Below, piece after piece: positions 43,120 to 52,537 of a DNA stretch of 64,000 bases. The stretch spans positions 1 through 64,000 of the forward strand of contig JAXGQB010000010.1 in NCBI GenBank assembly GCA_040766655.1, written 5' to 3'. Below the pieces are notes generated by a model, which was not told where the DNA came from, searched no databases, and worked only from the letters and a program-made list of their open reading frames with translations. How positions within the stretch are numbered: position 1 is the stretch's first letter; each line of letters starts with the position of its first letter. The position numbers were made by a program, and so were the translations under genes. The stretch comes from JALOOB01 sp040766655. GTDB taxonomy: Bacteria; Chloroflexota; Anaerolineae; CG2-30-64-16.

Positions 43120-45783
43120 CTACTCCAGCGAAGCGTGATCGAGCGCAATCGTCACGAGAACTGCTTCCCCCCGCCCCGCACCGAGCGTCTCCGCAGGTGC
43201 GCCGGTCAGGCCATAGGGAATCCAGGCCGTGCCGGGCAGAACCGACGGATCAGCACGCAGCGTCAGGGACACGCTGCCCCGGGACGAGGTCACGGTGACC
43301 TGGCAGCCCGCCTCCGGCTTATCGGGGCAGGGCATCAGCGAGATCGCCGCGACATCGGCCGGGTTGACCGCGATGAACGGCCGGGGCGCCAGGTTGCGAA
43401 CCTCCTCGGCTGCATGCTGCATCAGGACGTCGCCGTCCCACAGCACGGGGCTGCTCACAAGGAGGAACTGGCCCTCGGCCGGCGCAGCCACGCCCTGGAC
43501 GGCCACGGGCTCGAATCGCCGCGGCGAACGCACGACTGCGTTGGCAGGCCACTGCTGGCCCTGGTCGGTGAGGGTTTCCCAGCGCATGCCTGCGTACATC
43601 GGCACGGCCTTGCTGATCTCCTCCAGCACCGCCTGGCTGCTGCCGTACGTCCACGGCTTGGCCACGGGGCCGCTCTTCGCCGCGCGTGTGCGTTTCTTGC
43701 GCTTCCAGTCGGGCGTCGCGTCTGCCTGCTCGGCCTCCGGGGCCTGCTGCGCCTGCCAGCGCTGCGCCAGCAGCGTCATGATCTGCCAGCCGGGCAGTGC
43801 GCCGTCGATCGCCTGGATGCCCGAGGGCGCGCGCTGCACGCGGCGTTCGAGGTTCGTATAGGTCCCGTCCGCCTCTGCCCAACTCACCGCGGGCAGCACG
43901 ACGTGCGCCATCTGCGCCGTCTCCGTGAGGAAGAGGTCCTGCACGACCAGGAACCCCACCTTGCGCAGGGCCTCGGCGATGGGCGGGGACGCGGCCGGGT
44001 TGGCCTCCATTACGTACAGCGCGGCCAGCTCGCCTTCCACCATGCGGCCGTACGGCATGCCCGGCTCGGCGGGGGGCGGCGCGCCCCACAGCTTGCCCAG
44101 CCGCTCGCGCACCGCGGGGTCGCCCACGGGCAGCTGGCCCGGCAGGCTGTCGGCCACCACGCCCATGTCCCGCAGGCCCTGGCCGTTGGCCGCGTGCCCC
44201 ACGTACGCCAGCTTATCGCCGTGGCCCAGGGTCACGGCAACGTTGCTGAGCGCGGTCACCGCCAGGCGGCCCTGCTCGCCCCGCGCCACGTCCGGTCCGT
44301 AGATGAAGAGGGGCGCCCGCGCGCTCAGCAGCAGATCGACGGCCGCAGCGATCTCAGGTCGGGATGCGCGCGGTCCGGCCGGCGGGACGCCTGCACGCGA
44401 GGGCGGGGTGGCGGCGCGGGCGGGCGGGGTGACCCCGCCCCTACGAGCCTGCAGGAGGCCGGCCATCTCGTTGAGCGCCAGCGCTTCATCGCCCGGGCGG
44501 ACCGCCACGAACGTGCCGCCCGTGGGCGTGCCGGTGTAGCGGGTGGCTTCGATCTGCCGCGCGTTGACGATCACCAACCGCGCGCCCTGCCGGCGCACGG
44601 CCCGCTTGAGGTGCAGGTCCAGCACCGGGGTCGCCTCGCTGGGATCGAACCCCACCAGGACGATGACGTCGCTCTTGGCGATGTCGGCGATGGCCGGGAG
44701 GCCCGCCGGCGTCGTGCGCACCCCTGCGCCTTCCGCGAAGTCGACGTTGTTCGTGCCCACGAGGGTGCGGAAGAACTTCTGGAACAGGTAGGCGGACTCG
44801 TTGGACACCGCGCCGCCGGCGATGCCGCCCAGCGCACGGGCGCCTTTCTCCTGGCTGATCGCCTCGAAGCGATCCGCGATCGCCGCGATCGCCTCGTCCC
44901 AGGTGGCGGGCCGCAGCGCACCGTTCTCGCGGATCATCGGCGTCTTGAGGCGCTCCGCGTGATCGACGTGCTGGTGCAGGAAGCGGCCCTTGTCGCAGAT
45001 CCACTCGTCGTTGACCGCGAGGTTCTCGCGCGCCACGATGCGACGCAGCGTGTGCACGCGCTCGTCGAGCCGGATATTGCAGCCGACGGGACAGTGGGTG
45101 CAGATGCTCGGCGTCTTGCGCAGCTCCCAGGGACGATACTTGAAGCGTGCGACCCGGTTCGTCAGTGCGCCAACGGGGCAGATGTCGATGATGCTGCCCG
45201 AGGTCTTCGCGTCCACAGGCTTGCCCGGGAACACGTCGATGAGCGTCTCGCCCCCGCGCTCGAACAGGCCGATCTGCGGCTTATCTTCCCATTCCTCGAG
45301 GTAGCGGATGCAGCGCCAGCACAGGATGCAGCGCTCCTGGTCCAGCATGATCAGGTCGCTGATGGGGTAGTGCTTCTGCTTGCGGCGCTTGACCTCGACG
45401 AACTTGCTCGCGCCAGGACCGTACTCCATCGTGTTGTCCTGCAGCGGGCATTCGCCACCTTTGTCGCAGATGGGGCAATCGAGCGGGTGGTTGATCAGGA
45501 TGAATCCCAGCACCGCCTCGCGTGCCTGGCGCACCGCTTCGGTGTCCGTCCGGACGACGAGGCCCTCGTTCACGCGCACCGTGCAGGCCGTGTCCAGACG
45601 ACTGCCGCGCGGGCCGGGGAACTCGACCAGGCACATGCGACACGCGCCCAGCGGGTCCAGCTTCGGGTGCGAGCAGAAGATCGGGATATCGATGCCCGCA
45701 GCCGTCGCCGCGTCGATCACGAGCGTCCCCGCAGGAACCTGTACCTTGATGTCATCGATGGTCACATTGACCAGATCAGCCAT
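43120..45783 (-). CDS. nuoG: Complex I subunit NuoG (operon 1)
   Basis: An 887-residue Fe-S subunit of the NADH-dehydrogenase module. N-terminal [2Fe-2S] domain (CSHPKLDPLGACRMC...), HPLDCPICDKGGECPLQD, CILCWRC and CPVGALTNR for [4Fe-4S] clusters. It also has CTHCPVGC plus a Cys about 30 residues later (WICDKGR), the ligands of the extra N7 cluster found in some bacteria. The C-terminal molybdopterin-oxidoreductase-like domain is non-catalytic in this family. A family B repeat near 44.42 kb lies in frame within a Pro/Ala-rich loop (ARRGGVTPPARAATPP). Confidence 0.95.
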   Translation of the reverse strand: MADLVNVTIDDIKVQVPAGTLVIDAATAAGIDIPIFCSHPKLDPLGACRMCLVEFPGPRGSRLDTACTVRVNEGLVVRTDTEAVRQAREAVLGFILINHPLDCPICDKGGECPLQDNTMEYGPGASKFVEVKRRKQKHYPISDLIMLDQERCILCWRCIRYLEEWEDKPQIGLFERGGETLIDVFPGKPVDAKTSGSIIDICPVGALTNRVARFKYRPWELRKTPSICTHCPVGCNIRLDERVHTLRRIVARENLAVNDEWICDKGRFLHQHVDHAERLKTPMIRENGALRPATWDEAIAAIADRFEAISQEKGARALGGIAGGAVSNESAYLFQKFFRTLVGTNNVDFAEGAGVRTTPAGLPAIADIAKSDVIVLVGFDPSEATPVLDLHLKRAVRRQGARLVIVNARQIEATRYTGTPTGGTFVAVRPGDEALALNEMAGLLQARRGGVTPPARAATPPSRAGVPPAGPRASRPEIAAAVDLLLSARAPLFIYGPDVARGEQGRLAVTALSNVAVTLGHGDKLAYVGHAANGQGLRDMGVVADSLPGQLPVGDPAVRERLGKLWGAPPPAEPGMPYGRMVEGELAALYVMEANPAASPPIAEALRKVGFLVVQDLFLTETAQMAHVVLPAVSWAEADGTYTNLERRVQRAPSGIQAIDGALPGWQIMTLLAQRWQAQQAPEAEQADATPDWKRKKRTRAAKSGPVAKPWTYGSSQAVLEEISKAVPMYAGMRWETLTDQGQQWPANAVVRSPRRFEPVAVQGVAAPAEGQFLLVSSPVLWDGDVLMQHAAEEVRNLAPRPFIAVNPADVAAISLMPCPDKPEAGCQVTVTSSRGSVSLTLRADPSVLPGTAWIPYGLTGAPAETLGAGRGEAVLVTIALDHASLE
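44423..44444. repeat. Family B palindrome inside nuoG
   Basis: GGCGGGGT, GA, CCCCGCC then CCTAC. It encodes part of an in-frame Pro/Ala-rich loop of NuoG. Confidence 0.7.
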
Positions 45784-45803
45784 ACGTTTCCCCTGACATG
45801 TAC

Positions 45804-45907
45804 GATTGAAGATTGCAGATTGAAGATTGAAGATTCAGGCCGGGTCCGGCAGGGTTCTCAGCCCTCCGGCCCCGCAATCTGCAATCTTCAATTTTCAATC
45901 TTCAATC
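45804..45907. repeat. Family C inverted repeat between nuoEF and nuoG
   Basis: About 104 bases. Several GATTGAAGATTG-type units on the left are mirrored by CAATCTTCAATT-type units on the right, around a GC-rich centre. It fills the gap between the two genes and could fold into a long mRNA hairpin without stopping the operon. Confidence 0.8.
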
Positions 45908-45912
45908 CGTCC

Positions 45913-47835
45913 TCACCGCTTCACAGTCGGTGCGTTATATTGCTCTTCCAGCGGCAGCGCAGGCTCGGTCACGCCGGAGGGCGCGCCGGCATCAGGACGG
46001 TAGATCGGCCGGATCGGGATCACCGGCTGTTCGCTCGCGCGGGCGATGGCCTCTTCGAACTCCGGCCGGAACTTGGCCAGGTTGCTCTGCAGGCCCCACA
46101 CCGCTGCGTAGGAGAAGGGGCAGAAGCTCTTGCCCGCGATCATGTCCGTGATGTAGAGCATGAGCGCGATGTCGTCCGTCCGGCCCTCGCCCCGCTCGAC
46201 GCGCTCCAGGATGTCCTCGAGCCAGCCGGTGCCCTCGCGGCACGGGGTGCACTTGCCGCAGCTCTCCTCGCGGTAGAACGCGATCGTCCGCCGCGCCACT
46301 TCCACCATGCTCTGGTTCTTGCCGATCACGATGACTGCGGCCGCCCCCAGGCTGGAGCCCGCCTTGGCAAGGCTATCGAAGTCCATCGGGGTGTCGAGCT
46401 GGGCCTCGTCCAGCAGCTGCATGGAGAGCCCGCCCGGCACGATGGCCTTCAGCCCTTCCGCGTCCTCCGTCAGGCCACCCGCCCAATCGTAGATCAGCTC
46501 GCGCAGCGTGACGCCGTGCGGCAGCTCGTAGAGCCCCGGCTTTTGCACCTGGCCGCTGATGCCGTAGATGCGGAACCCCGTGCTGGTGGGCATGCCCCAC
46601 TGCTTGTACCAGTCCGCGCCGTGCTTCAGAACGTGCGAGACGTTCGCAATCGTCTCCACGTTGTTGACGATGGTGGGCTTGCCGTAGAGGCCCGCGACGG
46701 CCGGGAACGGCGGCTTGAGCCGCGGATGACCGCGGTAGCCCTCCAGGGAGGAAAGCTGTGCGGTCTCTTCGCCGCACTCGTACGCGCCTGCGCCCCGATG
46801 CACCACCACCTTGAGCTTCTTGCCCGTGCCGAAGATGCTGTTGCCCAGCAGGCCGCGCGCCTCCGCCTCGGCCACGGCTGCCTCGAGGCGCTGCGCCGCG
46901 AAGTAGTACTCGCCGCGCACGTAGATGAACGCGTGCTCCGCCTCGATCGCGTAGCAGGTGATCAGGATCCCCTCGAGCAGTTGATGGGGATCGTATTCCA
47001 TGATCATGCGGTCTTTGAAGGTGCCTGGCTCCGACTCGTCCGCGTTGACCACCAGGTAGCGCGGGTAGACGCCCTGCGGGATGAAGCTCCACTTCACGCC
47101 GGCCGAGAAGCCCGCGCCGCCGCGGCCCCGCACGTTGGCGGCCTTCATCTCGTCGATGATCTGGGCCGGCGTCTTGGCGCCGGTCAGGATCGAACGGGCC
47201 GTCTCGTAGCCGCCGTCCGCCAGGTAGGAAGCGACCGTGTGCGAGTCTGCCTTATCGACGCGTCCGAGCAGGAAGTTGGTGTCCGGGCGGCCACCGTGGC
47301 GGAAGGGGCCCAGGGGCCAGCGTTCCGTCGTGTCGAAGCCGTGGCCCGAGGCGATCAGTGCCAGCGCCTCATCGAGCCTTTCCGGCGCGTCCAACTCCTC
47401 GAAGTAGCGGATGCGTCCCGTACCCTTCTCGGTGCACATGAACATCGGCGCGGTCGCGCAGGCGCCCAGGCATTCGACGTGGCCGAGGGTGAACTTCCCG
47501 TCGGGGGTTGTCTGTCCGAAGGGCACGCCGAGCCGCTCCTCGAGCGCCTGCGTCAGCTTGCCCGACCCGCGCAGCATGCACGGCACGTTGTCGCAAACCT
47601 CGATGGTGTAGTCGCCCGGCTCGCGATGCACGTTGTACATATGGTAGAAGCTGGCGAACTCGCCCACCTCCGCCTCGTCCAGCCCGAAGAGGGCGCCCAC
47701 CTCGGCCATCACGGCCGCGGGCAGCCAACCCACTTCCCGCTGGGCCACGTACAACGCGGGTCCGAGTGCGGAGCGAACCACCGGATAACGGGCCTGCAGT
47801 GCCCGGATTTCAGCAATAGCATTTTCGGAAAGCAC
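45913..47835 (-). CDS. nuoEF: Complex I fused NuoE-NuoF subunit (operon 1)
   Basis: A 640-residue fusion. Residues 1 to about 165 are NuoE, a thioredoxin-like [2Fe-2S] protein (VCDNVPCMLRGS, VECLGACATAP). The rest is NuoF, the NADH- and FMN-binding subunit: GRGGAGFSAGVKWSF, ADESEPGTFKDR, ECGEETALLS-like ECGEETAQLSS, ESCGKCTPCREGT and the later Cys in KSFCPFSYA for the [4Fe-4S] cluster N3. GTG 47835 is chosen as the start because a GGAGG site precedes it; the frame upstream runs through a family C repeat. In most bacteria these are separate genes. Confidence 0.94.
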   Translation of the reverse strand: MLSENAIAEIRALQARYPVVRSALGPALYVAQREVGWLPAAVMAEVGALFGLDEAEVGEFASFYHMYNVHREPGDYTIEVCDNVPCMLRGSGKLTQALEERLGVPFGQTTPDGKFTLGHVECLGACATAPMFMCTEKGTGRIRYFEELDAPERLDEALALIASGHGFDTTERWPLGPFRHGGRPDTNFLLGRVDKADSHTVASYLADGGYETARSILTGAKTPAQIIDEMKAANVRGRGGAGFSAGVKWSFIPQGVYPRYLVVNADESEPGTFKDRMIMEYDPHQLLEGILITCYAIEAEHAFIYVRGEYYFAAQRLEAAVAEAEARGLLGNSIFGTGKKLKVVVHRGAGAYECGEETAQLSSLEGYRGHPRLKPPFPAVAGLYGKPTIVNNVETIANVSHVLKHGADWYKQWGMPTSTGFRIYGISGQVQKPGLYELPHGVTLRELIYDWAGGLTEDAEGLKAIVPGGLSMQLLDEAQLDTPMDFDSLAKAGSSLGAAAVIVIGKNQSMVEVARRTIAFYREESCGKCTPCREGTGWLEDILERVERGEGRTDDIALMLYITDMIAGKSFCPFSYAAVWGLQSNLAKFRPEFEEAIARASEQPVIPIRPIYRPDAGAPSGVTEPALPLEEQYNAPTVKR

Positions 47836-47852
47836 AAGACCTCCAAACCATC

Positions 47853-47912
47853 GAAGACTGTAGATCTCAGATTGAAGATAATCTTCAATCTTCAATTCTC
47901 AGTCTTTAATCG
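47853..47912. repeat. Family C inverted repeat between nuoCD and nuoEF
   Basis: AGACTG...AGATTGAAGAT is mirrored by ATCTTCAATCT...CAGTCT. It fills the spacer directly after the nuoCD stop codon. Confidence 0.7.
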
Positions 47913-49709
47913 TTAACGATCCACATCGCCCAACACGATGTCGATGGTGCCGATGTTGATGATCAAGTCCGCGAGGAGCCTGCCCTGCGACATGGGATGG
48001 AGCCCCTGCAGGTTATGGAACGACGGCGTGCGGTAGCGCAGGCGATACGGAATCCCGCTGCCGTCGCTCACCAGGTAGAAGCCTTCCTCCCCGCGCGGGC
48101 TCTCGACGCATTCGTAGATCTCGCCCTTGGCCGGCGTCATCCCCTCGGTGTTCAGCTTGAAGTGGTGGATCACCGCCTCCATGCTGGTGTCGAGCTCCTG
48201 GCGCGGCGGCAGGGCCATCTTGCGATCTGCGGTCCACACCGGGCCGTCCGGCAGGTTCTTCAAGCCCTGCTCCACGATGCGCAGGCTCTGGCGCATCTCC
48301 TCGACGCGCACCATGTAGCGCGCGTAGGTGTCGCCGTCCGTCGCGGTGGCCATCTTGAAGTCGAAGTTCTCGTACCCGCTGTAGGGGCGCAGCTTGCGGT
48401 AGTCGAGCGGAACGCCCGACGCGCGCGCCAGCGGGCCCGTCAGCGAGAGCGCGAGGCACTGGTCTGCCGAGAGCTTGCCCACGCCCACCGTGCGCGCCTT
48501 CCAGACCGGGTTCTCGGTCATGAAGCGCTCGTACTCGTCGAAGTGCGCCGGGAAGGTGCGCAACACATCCTGGACCCGCTCGGCGAAGCTGGGCGGCACG
48601 TCGTGCCAGATGCCGCCGGGCCGGATGTACGACGTGGTTAGCCGCGCGCCGCTGACCAGCTCGAAGATGTCGAGCAACTGCTCGCGCTCGCGGAACGCGT
48701 ACATGAGCATGGCGTGGCTCATCCCGGCCGCATCCATGACGCTCGTGCCCAGCCACAGCAGGTGCGAGGCGATACGCTGCAACTCGGCCATCATGACGCG
48801 CAGCATTTGGGCACGCGGGGGAATCTCGACGCCCATCAGCTTCTCGACGGCCAGCGAATAGCCCAGGTTATTGCACATCGACGAGACGTAATCGGACCGG
48901 TCGGTGTAGGGCAGGAAATCCTTGTAGCGGATCGTCTCGCCCTGCTTCTCGAAGCCCGAGTGGAGGTACCCCAGGTCGGGGTAGGCCGCGACCACCGTTT
49001 CGCCGTCCAGCTCGACGATGACCCGCAGAACGCCGTGGGTCGCCGGGTGGTGCGGCCCCAGGTTCAGGATCATGTGCTTGTTCGAATCGCTCTGCTTCGG
49101 CGGGACCGTGGGCACGGATTTCGCCTCGATGATCTGCTGGCCGAAGCTTTCGAACTCCTCGTCCTCCCAGGTCATCGAGAAGGGCACCGTTTCGCCGCCG
49201 CGCGGAAGATCCTTGCGCAGCGGATGGTTCGGCCATGAATGCGGCATCAGGATGCGGCGGAGGTCCGGATGGCCCTCGAAGCGCACGCCCATCAGGTCAT
49301 ACACCTCGCGCTCCGGCCAGTTCGCGCCGGGCCACACGGCTGTGAGGCTGGGCACCGCCGGGCTGTCGCCGCCCGGTGCGGGCGTCTTCAGGCTCAGGCG
49401 GCGGCCCGTGAACGGCGAGAAGAGCTGGTAGACCGTCGTGAAGCGTTCCCGTCCGGCGTAGCCCGGGTACTTGCTCCAATCCACCGAGGTCACGTTGGAC
49501 AGGTGGCGGAAGCTCAGCTCGGGGTCGTCATGCAGCAGACGGGCAACGCCGACCAGGTCCTGCGGCCGGATGGTGAGCGTGGTCTCCCCGCGGTGGGAGT
49601 AGGCGCCCAGGATTGCCTGAGGGAAGGCGGCGCGTATTTTCTGCGCAGCCAGTTCCGCGGCCGTTGCATCCGTCAGCGTGGCGCCCACCGATGGTGTGAT
49701 ATCGATCAT
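47913..49709 (-). CDS. nuoCD: Complex I fused NuoC-NuoD subunit (operon 1)
   Basis: A 598-residue fusion, as also found in enterobacteria. Residues 1 to about 185 are NuoC (30-kDa subunit; VWPGANWPEREVYDLMGVRFEGHPDLRRILMP). The rest is NuoD (49-kDa; LNLGPHHPATHGVLRVIVELDGE, YLHSGFEKQGE, PYTDRSDYVSSMCNN). The conserved His in GPHHPATHG and the Tyr in the later region line the quinone-binding site. It forms the junction of the peripheral and membrane arms. Confidence 0.96.
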   Translation of the reverse strand: MIDITPSVGATLTDATAAELAAQKIRAAFPQAILGAYSHRGETTLTIRPQDLVGVARLLHDDPELSFRHLSNVTSVDWSKYPGYAGRERFTTVYQLFSPFTGRRLSLKTPAPGGDSPAVPSLTAVWPGANWPEREVYDLMGVRFEGHPDLRRILMPHSWPNHPLRKDLPRGGETVPFSMTWEDEEFESFGQQIIEAKSVPTVPPKQSDSNKHMILNLGPHHPATHGVLRVIVELDGETVVAAYPDLGYLHSGFEKQGETIRYKDFLPYTDRSDYVSSMCNNLGYSLAVEKLMGVEIPPRAQMLRVMMAELQRIASHLLWLGTSVMDAAGMSHAMLMYAFREREQLLDIFELVSGARLTTSYIRPGGIWHDVPPSFAERVQDVLRTFPAHFDEYERFMTENPVWKARTVGVGKLSADQCLALSLTGPLARASGVPLDYRKLRPYSGYENFDFKMATATDGDTYARYMVRVEEMRQSLRIVEQGLKNLPDGPVWTADRKMALPPRQELDTSMEAVIHHFKLNTEGMTPAKGEIYECVESPRGEEGFYLVSDGSGIPYRLRYRTPSFHNLQGLHPMSQGRLLADLIINIGTIDIVLGDVDR

Positions 49710-49730
49710 GCGATGTCCCTGCCCTTTTCC

Positions 49731-50225
49731 CTATTTCTGCTGATACCGCCGGTCGCGGAACCGCTCCGTCGAAATCTTATCCTGCAGCATCGTCAACGCA
49801 TAGAGCAGCGCCTCAGGTCTCGGGGGGCAGCCCGGCACGTAGACATCGACCGGGATGAGCTTGTCCACGCCCTGCACGATGGCGTAATTATTGAACGGCC
49901 CGCCTGCGCTCGCACAGATGCCCATGGCGATCACCCACTTCGGCTCGAGCATCTGGTCATAAATGCGCTTGATCACCGGCGCCATCTTCTGGCTGACGCG
50001 GCCGGACACGATCAACAGGTCTGCCTGGCGAGGCGAGGGGCGGAACACCTCGGAGCCGAACCGGGCGATATCGAAGCGGCTGCCGCCCGCGGCAATCTGC
50101 TCGATGGCGCAGCAGGCCAGTCCGAACGTCAGCGGATAGATGGACCACTTGCGGCCCCAGTTGACCGCTGCTTCCAGCGTGGTTGTGACAAAACCCTCGT
50201 CGGGCAGTTTCTCTTCGAGACCCAT
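49731..50225 (-). CDS. nuoB: Complex I subunit NuoB (operon 1)
   Basis: A 164-residue subunit holding the terminal [4Fe-4S] cluster N2. Ligands visible: the tandem Cys pair in GLACCAIEQ, Cys in MGICASAGG and Cys in VPGCPPRPEAL. It passes electrons to quinone at the NuoD/NuoH interface. The only nuoB in the window. Confidence 0.97.
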   Translation of the reverse strand: MGLEEKLPDEGFVTTTLEAAVNWGRKWSIYPLTFGLACCAIEQIAAGGSRFDIARFGSEVFRPSPRQADLLIVSGRVSQKMAPVIKRIYDQMLEPKWVIAMGICASAGGPFNNYAIVQGVDKLIPVDVYVPGCPPRPEALLYALTMLQDKISTERFRDRRYQQK

Positions 50226-50322
50226 GCAACACTCCGTTACGGGTGTGAGATTGAAGTTCGTCCGTTGAGGCCCGAGTCAGTCGCCCCGGCGCGCATCGTC
50301 GATGTTCAATCCGTGATCGACC

Positions 50323-50679
50323 CTATTGCCATTTGAAGGCGTCGTTCTTCCACGCGTACACAAAGCCGACGAGCAGGATCGCGAGGAAGATGCCCATCTC
50401 GATCAGGCCGAAGAGGCCCAGCTTGCGCGCGGCGACCGCCCAGGGGTACATCAGGATGACTTCGACATCAAACAGGATGAAGAGAACCGCGACGAGATAG
50501 AACTGGACGGGGATGCGTCGTTTAGCGTCGCCGAAGGGAAGAATGCCGGCCTCATATGGCTCGTGCTTCGCCGAATTGTGCCGTCTGGGCCCCAGTGCGG
50601 CCGACACGCCGAGCGCGATGGCGGCAAACGCGAATGCGATGACGACCATCACGAGAATCGGAAGATAGCCTTCTGGCAT
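50323..50679 (-). CDS. nuoA: Complex I subunit NuoA (operon 1)
   Basis: A 118-residue, three-helix subunit. HEPYEAGILPFGDAKRRIPVQFYLVAVLFILFDVEVILMYPWA is the conserved loop and TM2 region. The loop has Ala where the paralogue has Cys (YECG). It is the first gene of the leftward operon, about 95 bases downstream of a TTGACA promoter. Confidence 0.95.
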   Translation of the reverse strand: MPEGYLPILVMVVIAFAFAAIALGVSAALGPRRHNSAKHEPYEAGILPFGDAKRRIPVQFYLVAVLFILFDVEVILMYPWAVAARKLGLFGLIEMGIFLAILLVGFVYAWKNDAFKWQ

Positions 50680-50774
50680 GCGTCACTCCATAGACAGAGT
50701 CGTGATGTAGGTGGAGGCTAGTTCGCAGGCTGGCGGCCGCGCAAGCATGTTGGCGGCTTCGGCCACGTTGGCGC

Positions 50775-50804
50775 AGTCTATCACAAGCCAACGTGCATTG
50801 TCAA
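50775..50804 (-). promoter_or_regulatory. Promoter of leftward nuo operon
   Basis: On the minus strand TTGACA (50804-50799) and TAGACT (50780-50775) with an 18-base spacer, about 95 bases before nuoA. Its -35 element lies about 22 bases from that of the divergent promoter. Confidence 0.65.
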
Positions 50805-50826
50805 AAGAGCTTCCTTTGCGGGCGTT

Positions 50827-50855
50827 TTGCTTTCTGTTTGCGACCATGTTAGAAT
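50827..50855 (+). promoter_or_regulatory. Promoter of rightward nuo operon
   Basis: TTGCTT (50827-50832), 17 bases, then TAGAAT (50850-50855) with an extended -10 TG. It lies about 115 bases upstream of the second nuoA. Confidence 0.6.
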
Positions 50856-50969
50856 GGTGCCGTTCTTGAGCCGGGTGTCCCAGATCCTCTGCCCGGCAAG
50901 CCACATAGGAACGTCCTTCACCGCGCGTGCTTCCTGGATCAAGGGGGCGCGGCCAAAAGGAGGGTTGCC

Positions 50970-51326
50970 GTGCTTTCGCAGTACGCATTCATCGGCATTT
51001 TCGCCATCATCGCTTTCGCGCTGCCCGTCATCGGGTTGGTGCTGGCCTGGCTCATCCGGCCGAAGAAGCCCAATCCGGCGAAGAACAGCACTTACGAATG
51101 TGGCATGGAGACATTCGGCGACACGTGGGTGCAGTTCAAGGCGCAGTACTACCTTTACGCCCTGATCTTCGTCGTCTTCGACGTGGAGGCCATCTTCGTC
51201 TTCCCCTGGGCGGTCGCCTACAACAAGCTGGGTCTTTACGCCCTGGTCGAAATGGTCCTGTTCGTCTTCATCTTGCTGGGCGGGCTGCTGTACGCCTGGC
51301 AGAAGAAAGCGCTGGAGTGGCGTTGA
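50970..51326 (+). CDS. nuoA: Complex I subunit NuoA, second copy (operon 2)
   Basis: 118 residues, three TM helices. The conserved loop reads STYECGMETFGDTWVQFKAQYYL, with the Cys typical of the family, then FVVFDVEAIFVFPWA. GTG start at 50970 after AAAAGGAGGG. Clearly a paralogue of the operon-1 NuoA, not a recent copy. First gene of a rightward operon with only membrane-arm subunits. Confidence 0.95.
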   Translation: MLSQYAFIGIFAIIAFALPVIGLVLAWLIRPKKPNPAKNSTYECGMETFGDTWVQFKAQYYLYALIFVVFDVEAIFVFPWAVAYNKLGLYALVEMVLFVFILLGGLLYAWQKKALEWR

Positions 51327-51327
51327 T

Positions 51328-52497
51328 ATGGATTACATCCGCGATTTCTTCGTTAATATCGCCCGTTCCTGGACTGCGTGGATCAGCACCTTTCTGCCCG
51401 ACTGGGGCGTGAGCCTGGTCAACTATATCGTGGTTGGCATCATCCTGGTGCTGATGCCCGTGCTCGCCACGCTCACCCTGACCTGGATGGAGCGCAAGGT
51501 GATCGGCCGCATCCAGAACCGCATCGGCCCGAACCGGGTCGGCCCCTGGGGCATCTTCCAGGCCATTGCGGACGCGGTCAAGATGCTGATCAAGGAAGAC
51601 ATCATTCCGGACCGCGCGGATCGGCCGGTGTTCAACCTCGCGCCGATCCTGATCGCGGGCGCCGCCGGGCTGCTCTGGGCCGTGATGCCCTTCGGAAGGC
51701 GCATGATCGGCGCGGACCTCAACGTCGGCGTGCTCTACATCGTCGCGGTCGGGTCGATCACCACCGTCGCGGTGATCATGGCGGGCTGGGCCTCCAACAA
51801 CAAGTTTGCCTTGATCGGCGCGTTTCGCGTGGTGGCGCAGCTGCTCAGCTACGAGGTGCCGATGATCCTGTCGATCGCCACCGTCGTGCTGCTGGCCGGC
51901 ACCATGCGCATGATGGGCATCGTCGAGGCGCAGGTCATCCCATTCATCTTCATCTTGCCCGTGGCCTTCATCGGCTACTTCCTGGCCGCGGCTGCCGAGG
52001 TGGGACGAGCGCCCTTCGACCTCCTCGAGGCTGATTCAGAGATCGTCGCAGGCTACTTCGTCGAATACAGCGGCCTGAAGTTCGGCTGGTTCTACATCGC
52101 AGAGTACGGCAATCTGTTCGCCGTGTCCGCCATCACCGCAACGCTCTTCCTCGGCGGCTGGCGGGGACCGTTCGCGAACGCCGTGCCCGCGCTGGGCCCC
52201 CTCTACTTCATCATCAAGACCGTCCTGGTCGTATTTCTGCTCATGTGGATCCGCGGCACGTGGCCGCGCTTCCGCATCGACCAGATGTTGGCGTTTGCCT
52301 GGAAGGTGCTGGTCCCGGCATCGCTGGCGAACCTGCTGTGGGTGGCCGTGGTATTGAAGCTGCCCTTGCCGGCGCCCGTGCAATGGATCCTAATGCTGGG
52401 CGGCAACCTGTTGATTCTTTTCGTCGCCGCGACCCTGTTGGGGCGAGCCGCCAAGCGCGACGCGGCAAAGCACAGCCTGACGCCGGCGGCGGTGTAG
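51328..52497 (+). CDS. nuoH: Complex I subunit NuoH, second copy (operon 2)
   Basis: 389 residues, eight TM helices plus an N-terminal extension. ERKVIGRIQNRIGPNRVGPWGIFQAIADAVKMLIKEDIIP and EVGRAPFDLLEADSEIVAGYFVEYSGLKFG carry the quinone-chamber Arg/Glu residues. Starts 1 base after the nuoA stop. In other complexes nuoB, C, D and I genes stand between nuoA and nuoH; here they are absent. Confidence 0.95.
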   Translation: MDYIRDFFVNIARSWTAWISTFLPDWGVSLVNYIVVGIILVLMPVLATLTLTWMERKVIGRIQNRIGPNRVGPWGIFQAIADAVKMLIKEDIIPDRADRPVFNLAPILIAGAAGLLWAVMPFGRRMIGADLNVGVLYIVAVGSITTVAVIMAGWASNNKFALIGAFRVVAQLLSYEVPMILSIATVVLLAGTMRMMGIVEAQVIPFIFILPVAFIGYFLAAAAEVGRAPFDLLEADSEIVAGYFVEYSGLKFGWFYIAEYGNLFAVSAITATLFLGGWRGPFANAVPALGPLYFIIKTVLVVFLLMWIRGTWPRFRIDQMLAFAWKVLVPASLANLLWVAVVLKLPLPAPVQWILMLGGNLLILFVAATLLGRAAKRDAAKHSLTPAAV

Positions 52498-52537
52498 CCG
52501 TTCATCCGCCCTGCTTTGCACGAATGGGGATGTATTC

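Noticed and set aside
43069..47916. A 1615-codon open frame on the plus strand
   Set aside because: It lies antisense across nuoG and nuoEF, which have all expected cofactor motifs. Long antisense frames are common at this GC content.
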